From Lactuca virosa (lineage: Eukaryota > Streptophyta > Magnoliopsida > Asterales > Asteraceae): a stretch of DNA of 64,000 bases. The DNA is taken from contig CAKMRJ010005745.1 in assembly GCA_928212115.1 (NCBI GenBank), forward strand, positions 101,530,959 to 101,594,958, given 5' to 3'. Each line of letters begins with the position of its first letter. Position 1 is the first letter of the stretch. Positions 46,354-58,462 of the stretch are shown here, one piece after another. The notes beneath the pieces are model-generated. The model searched no databases and was not told the DNA's origin. It saw only the letters and a program-made list of their open reading frames with translations. The position numbers and the translations under genes were made by a program.

Positions 46354-49300
46354 TCTTAATAAGCATTTAACATGTTTTGCTTAATTTTAAGAGGTACAAC
46401 CTTTAATGAATCTTGTACAATGAATTTATGTATTATAGAAAAACAGATCTTATCTCGTGGTCAACAGATGAATCAGTCAAAGTTGAACATAATGCACAAA
46501 CGTTTTATGCTCCGGCCAATTCTTATCTGGTGTCAACATGTTGAAAAAGTCAAAACTCAGATTTTGAATTTTAAACCATGAATCAGTCAAAATTGAATCA
46601 AAATTGAATCGGTATTTTAGCCGATTAGATCGATTAATAGGAGATACACTCTATATGAAATCTCCTGTCTCAGTTCGGTCAACATGGTGTTGCTCTGCCA
46701 TAACCGATCCCTCCCAATGCCGATGGGAAAACCCATGAACCACCGATGTATCGTCTCTGAAAGAATGCCACCGTGTAACCATACTTTCGTCGTCGTTGAA
46801 TCATTCTGAATCATTAAAGACTTCATCTTTGTGATTGATTTCAGTCACCAATATATTCAAGCATTCACATTCGATTCACAATACACCAAGAGCACCATCA
46901 CTTCTTCTTATTTTCTTCTTTCTTGGTCTGATGAAGGTTGTGGTTTTGGTTCTCGATGGCATTGAGGTGTTCGTCGGTTGGAAAGGGGTGGTTCACGAAG
47001 GTGGTCTTGGTGGTTTAAATTGGCTGTAACAGGTTGAGATTTTCAGTGGTGGAGTATGGTGGTTAGCAGTGATTAAGGTGTGCATCTCTACACCACTGAT
47101 AGTGCACCCCCACCACCGCTACCACAACCACTAAGCATCGTCGTCACCAAATCAACATCACCCACTTTAACCCACTGGGTAGTTTTCAAAACCGTTGATT
47201 TCCCTACCGCCTTCTTTCTCTGCATAATCACAATCACCGTTAATGGAAACCCTTAATTATTTTTTCAATGGTTTTGGGTTGCTTCGATTTGTTGACAGGT
47301 TCAGTATTCTAGGAAACCCATGATCGTTTTTGCTACTGTTCCCCCCTCCCCTGGTAGGTCTTGACTGCTTTGATTTTTGGTCTTCACCCTACAGGTGAAT
47401 CGAATATTGTTGAAATCGGGTTCAAACTAACAAGATAATTTTCATGATTATTTTTTCTCTCATCTAGGTTATGGAATCCCTATCTCTCGCTTTTTAATAG
47501 ATCCAGTCGAAATTCTCAAAATTGCGTCTCAGCTTTGAAGAAGTTCAAAGAGAAGGCACCATTGATTTATTCTTCATTTATGTAAGTTTTCCATCCCTTT
47601 AACTAACTTCAAAGATTTTGAACACAAACATCGGTTTCCATCGTTTTTAGTTACCTATAGAGATGTGGGTTGTCATAATCTGATAAAAATAGGTATTTTT
47701 GATTCAATATATGTGTTCTTCATATATTCTATATTGCACATTAATGGGGTTTTAATTATTTTTCATTAGTGTTTATTTAATATTATTCAGGAGATTTGAA
47801 AATCTTTTGAGTACATGAATGATTTTGGGGTTGGTTTTGGTGTTGATTTCTATTGTTTAATAATACATGTTTTGATGTTCGATGTTTTATTTGATCTTTT
47901 GCAGGGTTTATTTGTTGATTACTTGATTTTTGTGTTGATTTATTTTATGTTAGTTAGTTGCTTCTCAGTTGAACAGAACAAACAAGAATCATCTTTTCAG
48001 GTAAAAAGTTTATCTTTATTGACCATATTAAAATAGTCTTCGTGTAATCCACATGTAAGTTTTTCTTTTATATTCTTTGCATTCTTTGTGTTTTAGATTA
48101 TCCATCTATTTGTTTAAGTTATGTTAATAACACTCTAGGCTCAATCCTTGTTTTTTTCTCAAAGTTTTGTTATTATATAAGCAAGAAATAGAAAATCTCA
48201 GCCTTTTATGTGCATGGGTGTTGTCTTTTATCTTAATGATCAATCTTCGAGATGGAATTGATTGCTAATTTTTCTTGCTATTTGGTGTTATTATTTTGAT
48301 GAAGTATCAGTTTGGTCCAGTTTGGTCCTGATTGCTAATTGGTGTTGCTATTTTGTCGTTTAATCCAATTGTGCAAGTTTTGGGCTCTACTTACCCCAAT
48401 TAGGCATACTGGCGCAAACTTTTTACGTTTTGGTGCAAAATTTGAAACTGAGGGCATTCCGGTATTTCTCCGGTTACCATCAAATGTGATAGTTTTGTGC
48501 AGGCCTGCAAAATTGTCATAACTCTGGTAGGCAGGGGAAATGCAGGAGTTGGTGTGGTTAGATGTTGTTTTAGTGCATTTAACTTCTAATAATTACCTTC
48601 ATATATTTATTTAATACAATAGTTTGAGTTTTCTTGCAATATCTCAAGGATCTGTATATTCTTGCAAGATCAAAAGTAGTGGTACCAAAATGTTTGCAAT
48701 ATAGCAATCTGGGACAAAGCTGCAACACAAAGGTGTATCAAGTATGCTCTGCTATGCATATGTGTGTATGGGATTTGATTTGTATGTATGTACACGTGTC
48801 ATCTGATATGTGTGTGTGTGTGTGATTCCTATAGAAGTTCCAATTTTAAGCTTTTATAAACTGTTATATTCACTTTTTTGTTGATTGGATATTAGAAAGG
48901 AATAAAAAAACAGATTTGTACCATCTGTTTCTGGTTATGTTTGTTCATTTCTTATGGTTCTTCTGGTTTGTTTCATTTCCGTTCTCAAATCTGTTTTTGT
49001 TGTATCAACAATCTTAAGGTAACATGTGAGTTTGATGTTTTGGAATGGCCATGTATAGTTCATTAAAGAAAAGAAAGTTAAAATATGTATAATCACCGCC
49101 TTTGTAGATTTAGCCCTTGTAATGGAGATTATTGTCTTCTGATGGAGTTGATGAAAGTGGACAAAATTGTCTTTGACTTCACATTTGTTGTTTTCTTACT
49201 TCTGTTGGGTCAGATGGTCATATGTTGGTGTAGCGATGTAATTATACTCATTTTCTCTTGCAGCTGAAGTTAATGTTTTCTTATGGGATTTGCTAGAAAT

Positions 49301-50462
49301 GGGGGTAGAGTCTCATTGGTTAACTTAAAGCAAAATTACTCCTTTGGGTTGTTTAAATGGAGGTGTTCTCCTGTTATCAAGAAAATTGCTTGTATTTTTA
49401 CCTCAAGGTAGTGGGGAAAAAATTATAATTTCATCTCTACTCACAATCTCCAAAAATATACCATTCGTTATCCACATGAAAAAAATTATATTTTTACACT
49501 TATTAAAAATTGTTAAATAACATTGCTAAATGTATTCAACCTTTCATAATAGTGAAGTCATCAAATAGATGAATTTATAAATTTATTTGTTAATTTAGTT
49601 TGGTAGTTAGAAGAAATATTTGATTATGATTTAAATATATTTAATAGTTTTATGGAAATCGTATATTTGTAGTGTTATAACTAATCCTTTTATCACTTTA
49701 CAAGAATGATTGTTACAAATAAATACTAATAGTTTCTACAACGATGAGAAAAAGTCATATTTTTAAAATTTTATTGATCAATAAAAAGTGTATATCATAA
49801 ACTATAAATTAAGGAAAAGAAACTTTGATTATCTTTCTATGTACAAAAAAAGTTATATTACTATTCAAGAGTTTTCGGCATTGCAATATGTTTTCGTATG
49901 GTGGAACATAATAGTTGTTTGAGTTTTGTTTGTTTGAGACGATACGAACGTAACAAAGTTCTCATTTCGATGATTGATCTTAACGTAAGTATGAATACAA
50001 TAAAAATGAATATGTCATTTGTGTTTAATGTTTTATTTATATTTTATCTAACTACTTTTATATTACATATCTTAGAGAGACAAAATGTTGGCTATCATCC
50101 CATAGTGTTTGGGGTCGTTATTTGTGAACATGAATTTGGTCAAACGTGTATTCTTTTTGAATCATTTGCGAGTTGATGAAGTCTGACAAATAATTCAACG
50201 ACAGTGAAGTCTATAGATCAAATGTGGTGAATAAAGAAGTGATGCATGATTAATAATGCATAATCAATTACATGTTCATATATATTTGTAAAAATCTTAA
50301 CTTTTCATTTGTTAATTCTTATTGATTTTGTTTCTGCTAGTATGACTCTTATTGATAATTGTTTAAATGTAGTAAACTATTTGCGCAATAAAACTAATCG
50401 ACTCTAGAAAAAAAATTTAAAAAAATTATTCGCACACGTCGCTTAGCGCGGGTAAACGGCTA

Positions 50463-50463
<1 letters not shown>
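46354..50463 (+). mobile_element. Helitron-like element, copy 1 (about 4.1 kb)
   Basis: The start TCTTAATAAGCATTTAACAT matches copy 2 for about 50 bp. The end shows a short hairpin around GCTTAGCGCGGGT followed by AAACGGCTAG and a host T, the CTRR-T pattern of Helitrons. There is no target duplication, and flanking TA tracts fit A/T insertion. No Rep/helicase frame is present. The interior (46600-50400) shows no gene I can identify. Short frames exist but none resembles a known domain. Confidence 0.62.

Positions 50464-50533
<70 letters not shown>
50464..50533. repeat. (TA)n tract between the two Helitron-like copies
   Basis: A pure TA run of about 70 bp, directly joining the 3' end of copy 1 to the 5' end of copy 2. 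Confidence 0.95.
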
Positions 50534-50537
<4 letters not shown>

Positions 50538-53500
50538 AATAAGCATTTAGCATGTTTTGCTGAATTTTAAGAGGTACACCCCTTAAATCAACATTTACAA
50601 CAACTGTATGCATATCCGGTCAAAAGGTAAATCAATCAAAATTGAAAATTGAAACCACTATTCCTCAATTTCAGCCAATTGAATCGATGAACACCAATCG
50701 AATCTTTTGCTACTTTGTCGCACCCTTCCTCATCCACGTTATATATCATCTCGATGTTCTTCAATCTTTGGTACCCTAAATACCTCTACCATCGGATCAT
50801 TCTCCTTCACCATCGATGCAATGACAAACCCTGGCTACCACAATCTTCAAACTCCTTCATCAAAGACCATAGCAAGCCATCACCCGCTCTGCCATTTACC
50901 ATCACAATCACGATCTGGTGGTAGAGAATCGACACTTGGTCTACACATATACAGTAAGATGACTAATTACACAGGTATGCTCTTGATTTTCTGGTTTGGC
51001 GGGTTGGCTATCCCCTTTCTGGAAAAGGTCGAACTCCTCCGAGAAAAAAGTTAAAAATAGAGAGGTGATATATATAACAAAAAACCTTGAAATCAGTCCA
51101 ACGACTCTCATCTCCTCATATCCTGGAACATTTAAAAGACTCCTTTATTTGGTTTGATTAACAATTTGTTTTCTTGATTACTCTCTCTCTCTCTCTCATA
51201 CACACATCTGGTAGTTTTTCAATGTGATTGTAATCTAGGGTTTTAAATATGAATGCTTTTTTATTTTCAGATTTTTTTTTTTTGATGAAAACCTGCAATA
51301 GAGGAGCCATTATGAGGAGAATTCAGACCACTTTAGAAGGTAACTGTCAAATGCGACCCTTTGTTTTTTTATGGGAAACTACAAGAAAAGAAAGACCACT
51401 TTGGTTACAGCTGCCAATGATATATCAGAGCAACAAGAAAAGAAATTATGGTCCATTTTGGTTATTGGAACATTGTGAGTACAAATTTTCTTACTATTTC
51501 TTTTACTAAAATCATATCAAGAGGGTTAAATCTTCTATTTTCAAATCCAATTTCTTTTACTTTTTCTTTTACTAAAATCACATCAAAAGATTGACATATT
51601 GACTCCTAGCATTGGTGTGATATATAGATATGTTTCACAAAATCAATATAAGTATCTCTATTTAGCATTAGATCCAACACAAAATAAAAAGTACGTTGCA
51701 ATTTTCTCTATTGGAGGGCCTAATTCTCGTTTTGGTTATAAAGAATCGGAAGCAAGCTAAGCATTATCATATATATACAAAGAAGGTTGCTATTTTCTAC
51801 ATTCCTTTGAGCTACAGTTCATTGGCTATGTTAAGTTACTTAAAGATTTTGACACTGATATTTGCAGGAACCAATCCTGGTTACGCAACTTGTAAAATTG
51901 TAATGGAAACTGCTATTGTTATGCAAGAATTTACCCGGTCAAGGTAAGTAGATTTTTGTAAACCGCCCAAAAACTTTCATTACTTCACATAAAAAACTTT
52001 TATCCGTTACTGATTTAACAAAATTGATTTAAATACTTAATTCAGTCCGATATATTTGCCTTTTTCTTGTGGTGTTGTATGACCATTTGATGTTGACTCC
52101 TAATTGCTGGATTTGATGACAAGTATCCTCGACTATAAGTATTAACAAAATTGAGATGCTCTTTTTCATGATTTATTGCTTTAATTGTTTTAAAATGCAT
52201 ATTTCTTTCCTTATTGGCATATAACTAAAAAATAACATTTTTAAAGTGCTAATCTATAGAGATACAATTCTTTTACCATTGGCTTTAGTATGATCAACAT
52301 ATTATTAGATCACTAAAAAAATAAATAGATATATCATGCATGTAGATCCCCCATGTTTATACTTTCCTTCTATGTCTCTATCTAAAACTCGCCACTGTCA
52401 CAATGATTGCTACTTGGTTTGGAATGAAAACCCAAATTGATTGGAGTTTGGTTTATGTATAGTTAGGTTTCAAGAGGTCAATCAGCTATGTATTCTCAGG
52501 TTAACAACAAAAGTATCATAATTATGCAATTTATAATTTTTTATAGTGCATTTAAGAATTTTTGTTAACAGAAAATGGGACATTTTGTCATTTTTTGAAC
52601 TCTGCATCCATCAATGGAGGCTGCATTTCTGGGTCTTCAATATTTTATCACATGATGGTGGAGGTGTTGTTAATTTTTCAAAGTGTGCTTATTGTTGACT
52701 GTTTGACTGTTTGTGAAATGTCTAAATTACCCTTTGATTTGTAGGTGGATTGTTGAGGTGGCTCATGTGGGGAGATTTTGATTCAATTAGTGGTGTTGTG
52801 AAAAGGTGTGGAGGGTTTTGAGTCAATTATTGATCTTGATCTTGTGAAAAAATCATATTATGAACAAACGGCTCTTGATTTTGCTACGAAATTAAGAATC
52901 TTATGAAGAAAAGAATAATTTTCAACGATGTTGACAGCATTACTGTAGCCCAGTGTAAATTAGAGTATTGTAATAAAAATTCTGAAATTTAAGTACATGT
53001 TTTAGTTTGATGGCAGATAATACACGTGTTTTAAATAATTTTAGTACCATCACCTATTTGCAAATTGTTGTAAAACTTGTTTGAGAGTTGTCAATTGTTT
53101 TTTTTTCAATAAAATACTTGATTAAGCATATAATGTTAAATTTAATTATTATTTGAATGTTTTTTTGTATAGTAGTATAATTGTTATATGTGGCTTGATT
53201 TTTAATTAGGTTTATAATTATTCAACAATATATTTTAACATGTCATATGTTAAAGTAATACCATGTTTAAAAGATGTTGGAACTATACAAATAATATTAT
53301 CACAATCATAAGTAACTTATCTATTATACATATTTTTATATTGGACTTATTTTAATTAGGATTGTAATCATATTACATAAATCTACTGTTATGATTAGTT
53401 TAACTACTTATGGTAAATATTTGTATACTGTGCTTGATTTTAATTAGGTTTGTAATCATATCATATAAATGATAAATCTATTTTTTTTATCATATAGATG

Positions 53501-54464
53501 TTCTTTTGAAAAATCAATGGATACAAATGGTTGTGTGAGTGGGTGTATGGATGCAAATTTGATAACACATTAGTTTTTTTTTTCCAATGTATTTTTTGAT
53601 AACATATTAGTTTGCTTTCTTTAATTTGATAACATATTAGTTTGCTTCCATTAACTTTTATATACTAATAGTTCATAATTTACCACACAATATTTATATT
53701 TTAGTATTACATGTTTCTTTTTCGTTGCACTTTTGTGGATTATGACAATTTATAAAAACAAACTAAGCGTTTGTAAAAAACTATTCACCATTACAAAATT
53801 TTTTAAAATAAGAGGCACGTTTCATTAATTTTTTAGTTGCTTCAAATGTCAAAGTTTTTATATGTATGCATTTTGTTTACAAAATCAGTTTAGTTGCTAC
53901 GACCACCATCCATTGTCCTTCCACTCCCTCCTCCTCCTCCTCCCACACACACACACCTACACACCATCTCTAAAATCCGATCTATAAAGGAACACAAAAT
54001 ATAAAACATCATAACTATAACGTTTAGGGGAAAATCTCTCATTTCTCGATGTCCATTAAAGAATACATTGTCTATCAGAAAGAAAACGAATCGTTGAACT
54101 GAAACTAATGATTAGTGATATTTGTCAATATATTGTGTCTTATTTTTAACATGACATGTTTCCTAAAACATTCTAATCGTCTAATTGAAACTAATCCCTC
54201 TCTTTTTACATGTGTGTGTGTTTGTTTATGTTAACATGTAACTACATAAAATAAAAATGTATTATCTATGAATCCATCTCCACATCCGTCCATATCTAGG
54301 TAATATCTATCTAACCTTTCTGTTTTCTACCCTTAAAAAATATGACTCTTATAGATAAATGTTTAGATGTAGTTAACTATTTGTGCAAAAATTCTAATCG
54401 CCTTTAAAAACTAATTTGGAAAATAAATTATTCACACCCGTCGCTTGGCGCGGGTAAACGGCTA

Positions 54465-54465
<1 letters not shown>
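50534..54465 (+). mobile_element. Helitron-like element, copy 2 (about 3.9 kb)
   Basis: It shares with copy 1 its first ~50 bp (CTTAATAAGCATTTAGCATG) and its last ~125 bp, from TATGACTCTTAT to the end. The terminal hairpin ACCCG-TCGCTTGGCG-CGGGT (54436-54455) is perfect here, followed by AAACGGCTAG. The middle differs from copy 1. No Rep/helicase is seen. An exon-like block lies at 51868-51943. Confidence 0.65.
51868..51943 (+). other. Exon-like 76-bp block inside Helitron-like copy 2
   Basis: Preceded by TTTGCAG and followed by GTAAGT, with an open frame reading TNPGYATCKIVMETAIVMQE. This could be a captured host exon, a habit of Helitrons. I do not recognise the protein. Confidence 0.3.

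Positions 54466-54525
<60 letters not shown>
54466..54525. repeat. (TA)n tract right of Helitron-like copy 2
   Basis: TA run of about 58 bp after TG, within the hAT remnant. Confidence 0.93.
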
Positions 54526-54528
<3 letters not shown>

Positions 54529-54940
54529 TTCGAATCCTTTCGATGTTAATTGTACGCATTCAAAAATAAAATACTTACTATAGACCATCTTTTTAGTTAT
54601 TAACAATCTGATGTGAATGATCATTTTTTTATGTTTTGACGTATTACACTAAACTAAAATCAAATAATTTTTAATATAACGTCCCGTTTGTTTTATTAAA
54701 GTGATTCATCATATTTTTAATTTAAAAGGGATGCTAGAACATGTATTTTTTTATAAGACAATAGGTATCCTAAAACGGAATAAAGATTTCGTTATCAATT
54801 GTTGTAAACCCGATACGATACCCGAAACCCGACGAGAAAACCTGAAACCCAATGGGGCGCCCCGATAAGATACCCGAAAGTTATCGGATAGGGTTTGGGA
54901 AACCATGCCCCGCCCCGAACCCGCCCCATTGCCATTCCTA
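54526..54940. other. Right remnant of the hAT element
   Basis: Noncoding AT-rich sequence. The GC-rich subterminal zone at 54810-54930 repeats CCCGAAACCCGA-type words and ends at the inverted repeat. Confidence 0.7.
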
Positions 54941-54948
54941 GTTCCTGT

Positions 54949-56200
54949 GTCTCATTTACTCTCGCTATGAATTGAACATCACTTTGATCGAATCTTAATG
55001 TTTGTTGTTTAAAATTGATTTTGACTGGAACTTGTGGTTAATTTAAGTTGAATTCGATGTTGGCTAGTTTTACTTTGAAATCGTTTGAAAATCAAGTCTA
55101 ATTGAAAGTCAAAATCAAGTTTTGATCGTTGTTCTTATTTGCAAATGTTGATGGGTAGTGAATTGAAGTTCTGTTTTGGATTGATAGATATGATATTGAA
55201 CTGATTTTGATTGACCTAGAATCTATTTTGGGTTGACTCCTGGAAATCGACAGTTAATTAAATTTGATTGGGAATTGAAGGTTCATTGATTTTGATTTTG
55301 AAGTATTTGGATTGTTGAGTTTGGTTTGTATGTCGATTGTATTTGGAATCGATAATTTGGGAACGAGCTGAGAATCACGAACTCAGAGATGTTCGTTCGT
55401 TGGATTGATAAATGATATGTTGAAATCGATTGGTTGCACAGTTGAATGTCGATGTTGGTGAATGAAAAAGCAAAGGTCGAATTTAACTGGAATCGTATGG
55501 CAACTAATGGGTTAAGGATTGATTTTGACTGAAATCGGCTTTGGTTGAATCGAAAACTATGTGGAGTCGACATTGGAAACGAGATGGGATAATCAACGTC
55601 CTTGTTGATTAAAAGCGAAGTCATGGTCGATCGATTTCAAAGTGATGGGGTTGATGTCGTGTTTTGATTTTGATTTAAAAATGGGGACGATGAAACGAAT
55701 TCTGGAAAATTGATGATTTTGAGCCGATATAGATTTCGATGGTTCTTTGGTCGAAATCTGTAGCAGTCATTGTTTGTTGGTTGCTTGGTATCGACTGGGA
55801 AGCAAATTTGATTTTTAAAGCGAATGAATCAAAGTGAAGGATTTGGTTAATGTCGATGATTGATGACGATCAGGAAGGGAAGGTGTCGATATGATGATAA
55901 GTCCAGATTGCTTTGATGTCGATGTTGGTTTGTATCAATTGGGAAAGCGAAGGTTTTTTTTGAGTCGATATGTGAAGTATTTGTCATTAATGTCGATGAT
56001 TTTGGAAGAACTGTAATAGCTAAATATTGATTAAGCGATTGAATGGTCCAGAAGTCAGTCAACGATTCGATATGCTTCGCTTTTGCAAGTGATATGTGAA
56101 GTCGATAGTCGATTTTTTTTTGTGGAATAGTGAAGATTTTTGATCGCTTATAGCGAAAATTTTTGATCGCGAAAGGCATTGGAGTCGACCGTAACAAGAG
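54949..56200 (+). other. Noncoding internal sequence of H
   Basis: About 1.2 kb without a supported gene. Words such as GTCGATGTTGG, GATTTTGATTG and GAATCGA recur, giving an impression of very old degenerate repeats. Minus-strand open frames here are a by-product of that composition. Confidence 0.5.
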
Positions 56201-56214
56201 AATTGGGGAAGAAA

Positions 56215-56475
56215 CCAAACAAGTTTCGAAGTTGGTCCTTAAACTTTCGAAGATTTGACAGTTTATACCCATATTCAAAAGAAGGATCTAATTTCGACAG
56301 TTTGGAAGAAAACAGGCAGAATTTTCGAATTGGTCCCTGTAACTTTCGATGGTTTGACAGTCTGTAAACATATTCGACATTAGGACCTAATTTTCGACAT
56401 TTTGAAGCATTGTGAAGAACTTTCGAAAGTAGTACCTGAAGTTTGAAAGTTTGGCAGAAATTACCAAATTTTCCA
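56215..56475. repeat. Degenerate tandem repeats of about 100 bp in H
   Basis: Two long copies and a partial third (near 56222, 56322 and 56417). Each carries TTTCGAA-TTGGTCC, ACTTTCGA-GGTTTGACAGT, CATATTC and AGGACCTAATTTTCGACA-type words in the same order. Confidence 0.75.
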
Positions 56476-57000
56476 AAATGGAGTTACAAAGCTGAGAAAT
56501 TGAAAAGTTTTCATTTTTGGTGGCCCTGCAGTTTGTGCGAATTTACACTTTATGCCCAGTTTCGCAATGGGGGTAGTGTTTTCGCATATTATGCTGTTTT
56601 TGGCGCAATGGGCCCCTGAAGAATTCGTTATTGACAGTTTTTTACCCGTATTTTGGAAAATTATTGCAACTCTTATCAAAAAGTCGAAAATTTTTCACAA
56701 ATTGGAAATTTTTTCGAGACTTTTTCGTGATTGTTTTTCCTTGCAAGATTTTCAAGGTTTCATTTTTGGCACACATCAAAGGGGAGTATTGTGGAAGTTC
56801 ATTCATCGGGCGCTCCTCACCCTTAATGGGTGGGTTTTATAATCATTTTTTATTATAAAAAGGGGAACAATGATGGGTATTCGAAGCAGGTTTTTCGGGT
56901 ATTCATTTGCGGATTTGAGGACCGGTGTTAATTCGTGTGAGAGTTTAGTCTTGATTGCGCGAGCTCGTTGGATATTGAAGCCGAGCATCCAATTCTAACT

Positions 57001-57013
57001 TTGAGGGGGAGAA
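57001..57013 (+). other. Polypurine tract of element H
   Basis: TTGAGGGGGAGAA immediately before the 3' LTR. Confidence 0.8.
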
Positions 57014-57296
57014 TGTTAGGGTGCAAAGTCACGCTTGAATGTATTTGTGCTTTACCCACTTGTATTGTGTGATGAGTTGTCTTTCTTATAAATAGGAAGT
57101 GAGTGACAATCATTTATCTAATGATCATTTGAAGTGTTAGACTAGAGAGAGAATTTGTACAAGACCCATTTGTATACTCTTTCAAGATCTAATATGAGCT
57201 AAAACAGATTTATTTACTCATTGTGTTCTTGAGTTTACATAATGATTCATTAGATCTTTTCTAATTCTGCACATGTCCATAATCAACACCAGTACA
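57014..57296 (+). repeat. 3' LTR of element H
   Basis: 283 bp, starts TGTTAGGGTGCAAAG and ends CAGTACA. It carries a TATA box and lies about 650 bp upstream of, and in the same direction as, the lipoxygenase start codon. Confidence 0.9.
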
Positions 57297-57446
57297 ATTA
57301 TTCTGCAATATCTATATGCATTTGTATTTTACTTATGTGTTTCCCACGTTAACGCAGGTAAAAATCTAATTTTTATCTAAAATACATGAAATATACGGGG
57401 TGTAACTTACATCTAATAGTAATTTTTAGATGAAATACATGAAAGT

Positions 57447-57516
57447 TATGATGCAGTAGATTTTGTCATGGACATCTACACATACAAATGCGATTTTCAT
57501 GTCCCTCCGGATTTAG
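57447..57516 (+). pseudogene. Stray fragment of lipoxygenase exon 2
   Basis: A 70-bp stretch translates to YDAVDF..DIYTYKCDFHVP and aligns without gaps to 59893-59962 in exon 2 of the downstream gene ([18 protein letters not shown]). The sequence on both sides does not match the gene. It is probably all that is left of a second lipoxygenase copy, or a small duplicated piece. It has no reading frame of its own. Confidence 0.75.
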
Positions 57517-57715
57517 GGTGTGGTGGCACACATTGAAACAAACCTATTTTTTGAAAGACTTTTTTCCAAATTGTCCTATATATTTAATAAAAAAAATCAC
57601 CCATCTTTTCTTATGACTTATATGGTCTTGACATGGGTGGTGACAATAATTACTAACAAACAAATGTTAAATTCAATATTTTATTTACATGTTTTTCATT
57701 TCGTACCAGAATACC

Positions 57716-57758
57716 AGATCATCTAATGAAAATAGCACGAGTTTTTTTCTATAAATAG
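57716..57758 (+). promoter_or_regulatory. Upstream copy of duplicated TATA region
   Basis: A 43-bp segment ending in CTATAAATAG (57749-57758) matches 57832-57874 at 36 of 43 positions without gaps, 116 bp apart. It may be an alternative start site or a relic. Confidence 0.6.
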
Positions 57759-57831
57759 TACCAACCTATCTTAAAATAAAATAAAGTAAAATAAAATAAA
57801 AAGAAAGAAAACTTTTATTTTTTCTTGTACT

Positions 57832-57874
57832 AGATTATCTCAGAAAAATAGCACAAGTTGTTTACTATAAATAG
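57832..57874 (+). promoter_or_regulatory. Predicted core promoter of the lipoxygenase gene
   Basis: TATA box CTATAAATAG at 57865-57874, about 70 bp before the start codon. No ATG lies between it and the start codon. Transcription probably starts near 57895-57905. Confidence 0.65.
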
Positions 57875-57944
57875 AAGGTACACTTCAAACCCCAAAATCA
57901 TACAACCAAGAGTGACTAACGTGGAGAAGGAAACTAAAGAAAAC

Positions 57945-58416
57945 ATGTTGAATACTCAGATCAACCCGACTTACACTCTTAGCAAACTACTTCCACTGCA
58001 TAAGCCATTTGTCACCGGTGATTACACCACCCATTCCTCTTCCTCTGCCTACTCCCCTGCCATTCTCCGCCAGCCAACCACCACCAAGAAATCCAATGCC
58101 ACTCGCACTCGATCCACCTCAGTTGGCAAAATAAAAGCCATAAACATTCCGTTTCTTAACAAGACCAACGTCAAAGGTGTTATCACCATCCAACCAACCG
58201 TGAGCTCTGCTATCGCCGGAGTAGGTATTGGTGGCGTTGTTGATGGAATCTCTGATCTTTTAGGGATGTCCCTCTTGCTTGAGCTAGTTTCCAATGACCT
58301 TGACCGTATGTATACCAACTTTTTTACTTCCTAATGATGTTGCGTGATTTCAAAATCAAAATAAGATACTTATAAGTTGGTATATATTATATAATATATA
58401 TATATATATATATATA

Positions 58417-58462
<46 letters not shown>

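Larger units (their letters stand above)
46136..54940. mobile_element. hAT-type DNA transposon, non-autonomous, carrying two Helitron-like inserts
   Basis: The ends TAGGGATGGCAA (46136-46147) and TTGCCATTCCTA (54929-54940) are 12-bp inverted repeats with one mismatch. The flanking 8-bp duplication GTTCCTGT (46128-46135 and 54941-54948) is characteristic of hAT. Subterminal regions are crowded with CCCGAACCCG/GGGTCGGGT words, as is common in plant hAT elements. No transposase frame is visible. Without the inserts the element is about 0.7 kb with an internal TA tract. Confidence 0.88.
44200..57296 (+). mobile_element. Element H: non-autonomous LTR retrotransposon with short LTRs
   Basis: LTRs at 44200-44484 and 57014-57296 (285 and 283 bp) are nearly identical and flanked by ATTAT (44195-44199 and 57297-57301). 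A primer site (44487-44498) and a polypurine tract (57001-57013) are present. After removing the nested hAT element the internal region is about 3.7 kb. It has no protease, RT, RNase H or integrase, only one broken ORF near the 5' end. It must have relied on enzymes of another element. Superfamily cannot be decided without pol. Confidence 0.9.

Noticed and set aside
46107..46370. ORFs ending in long Tyr-Ile repeats
   Set aside because: They are translations of the TA tract and of hAT subterminal repeats.
54394..54624. Minus-strand ORF with Tyr-Ile repeats
   Set aside because: Translation of a TA microsatellite.
55283..56278. Minus-strand ORFs in the 3' half of H
   Set aside because: Low-complexity Ser/Asn/Gln/Phe translation of degenerate repeats with no domain.
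57858..57944. Longer N-terminus of the lipoxygenase frame
   Set aside because: The extension begins with TTG inside the TATA region; the first ATG in frame is 57945.
58049..58318. Minus-strand ORF over lipoxygenase exon 1
   Set aside because: Shadow of the real coding exon.
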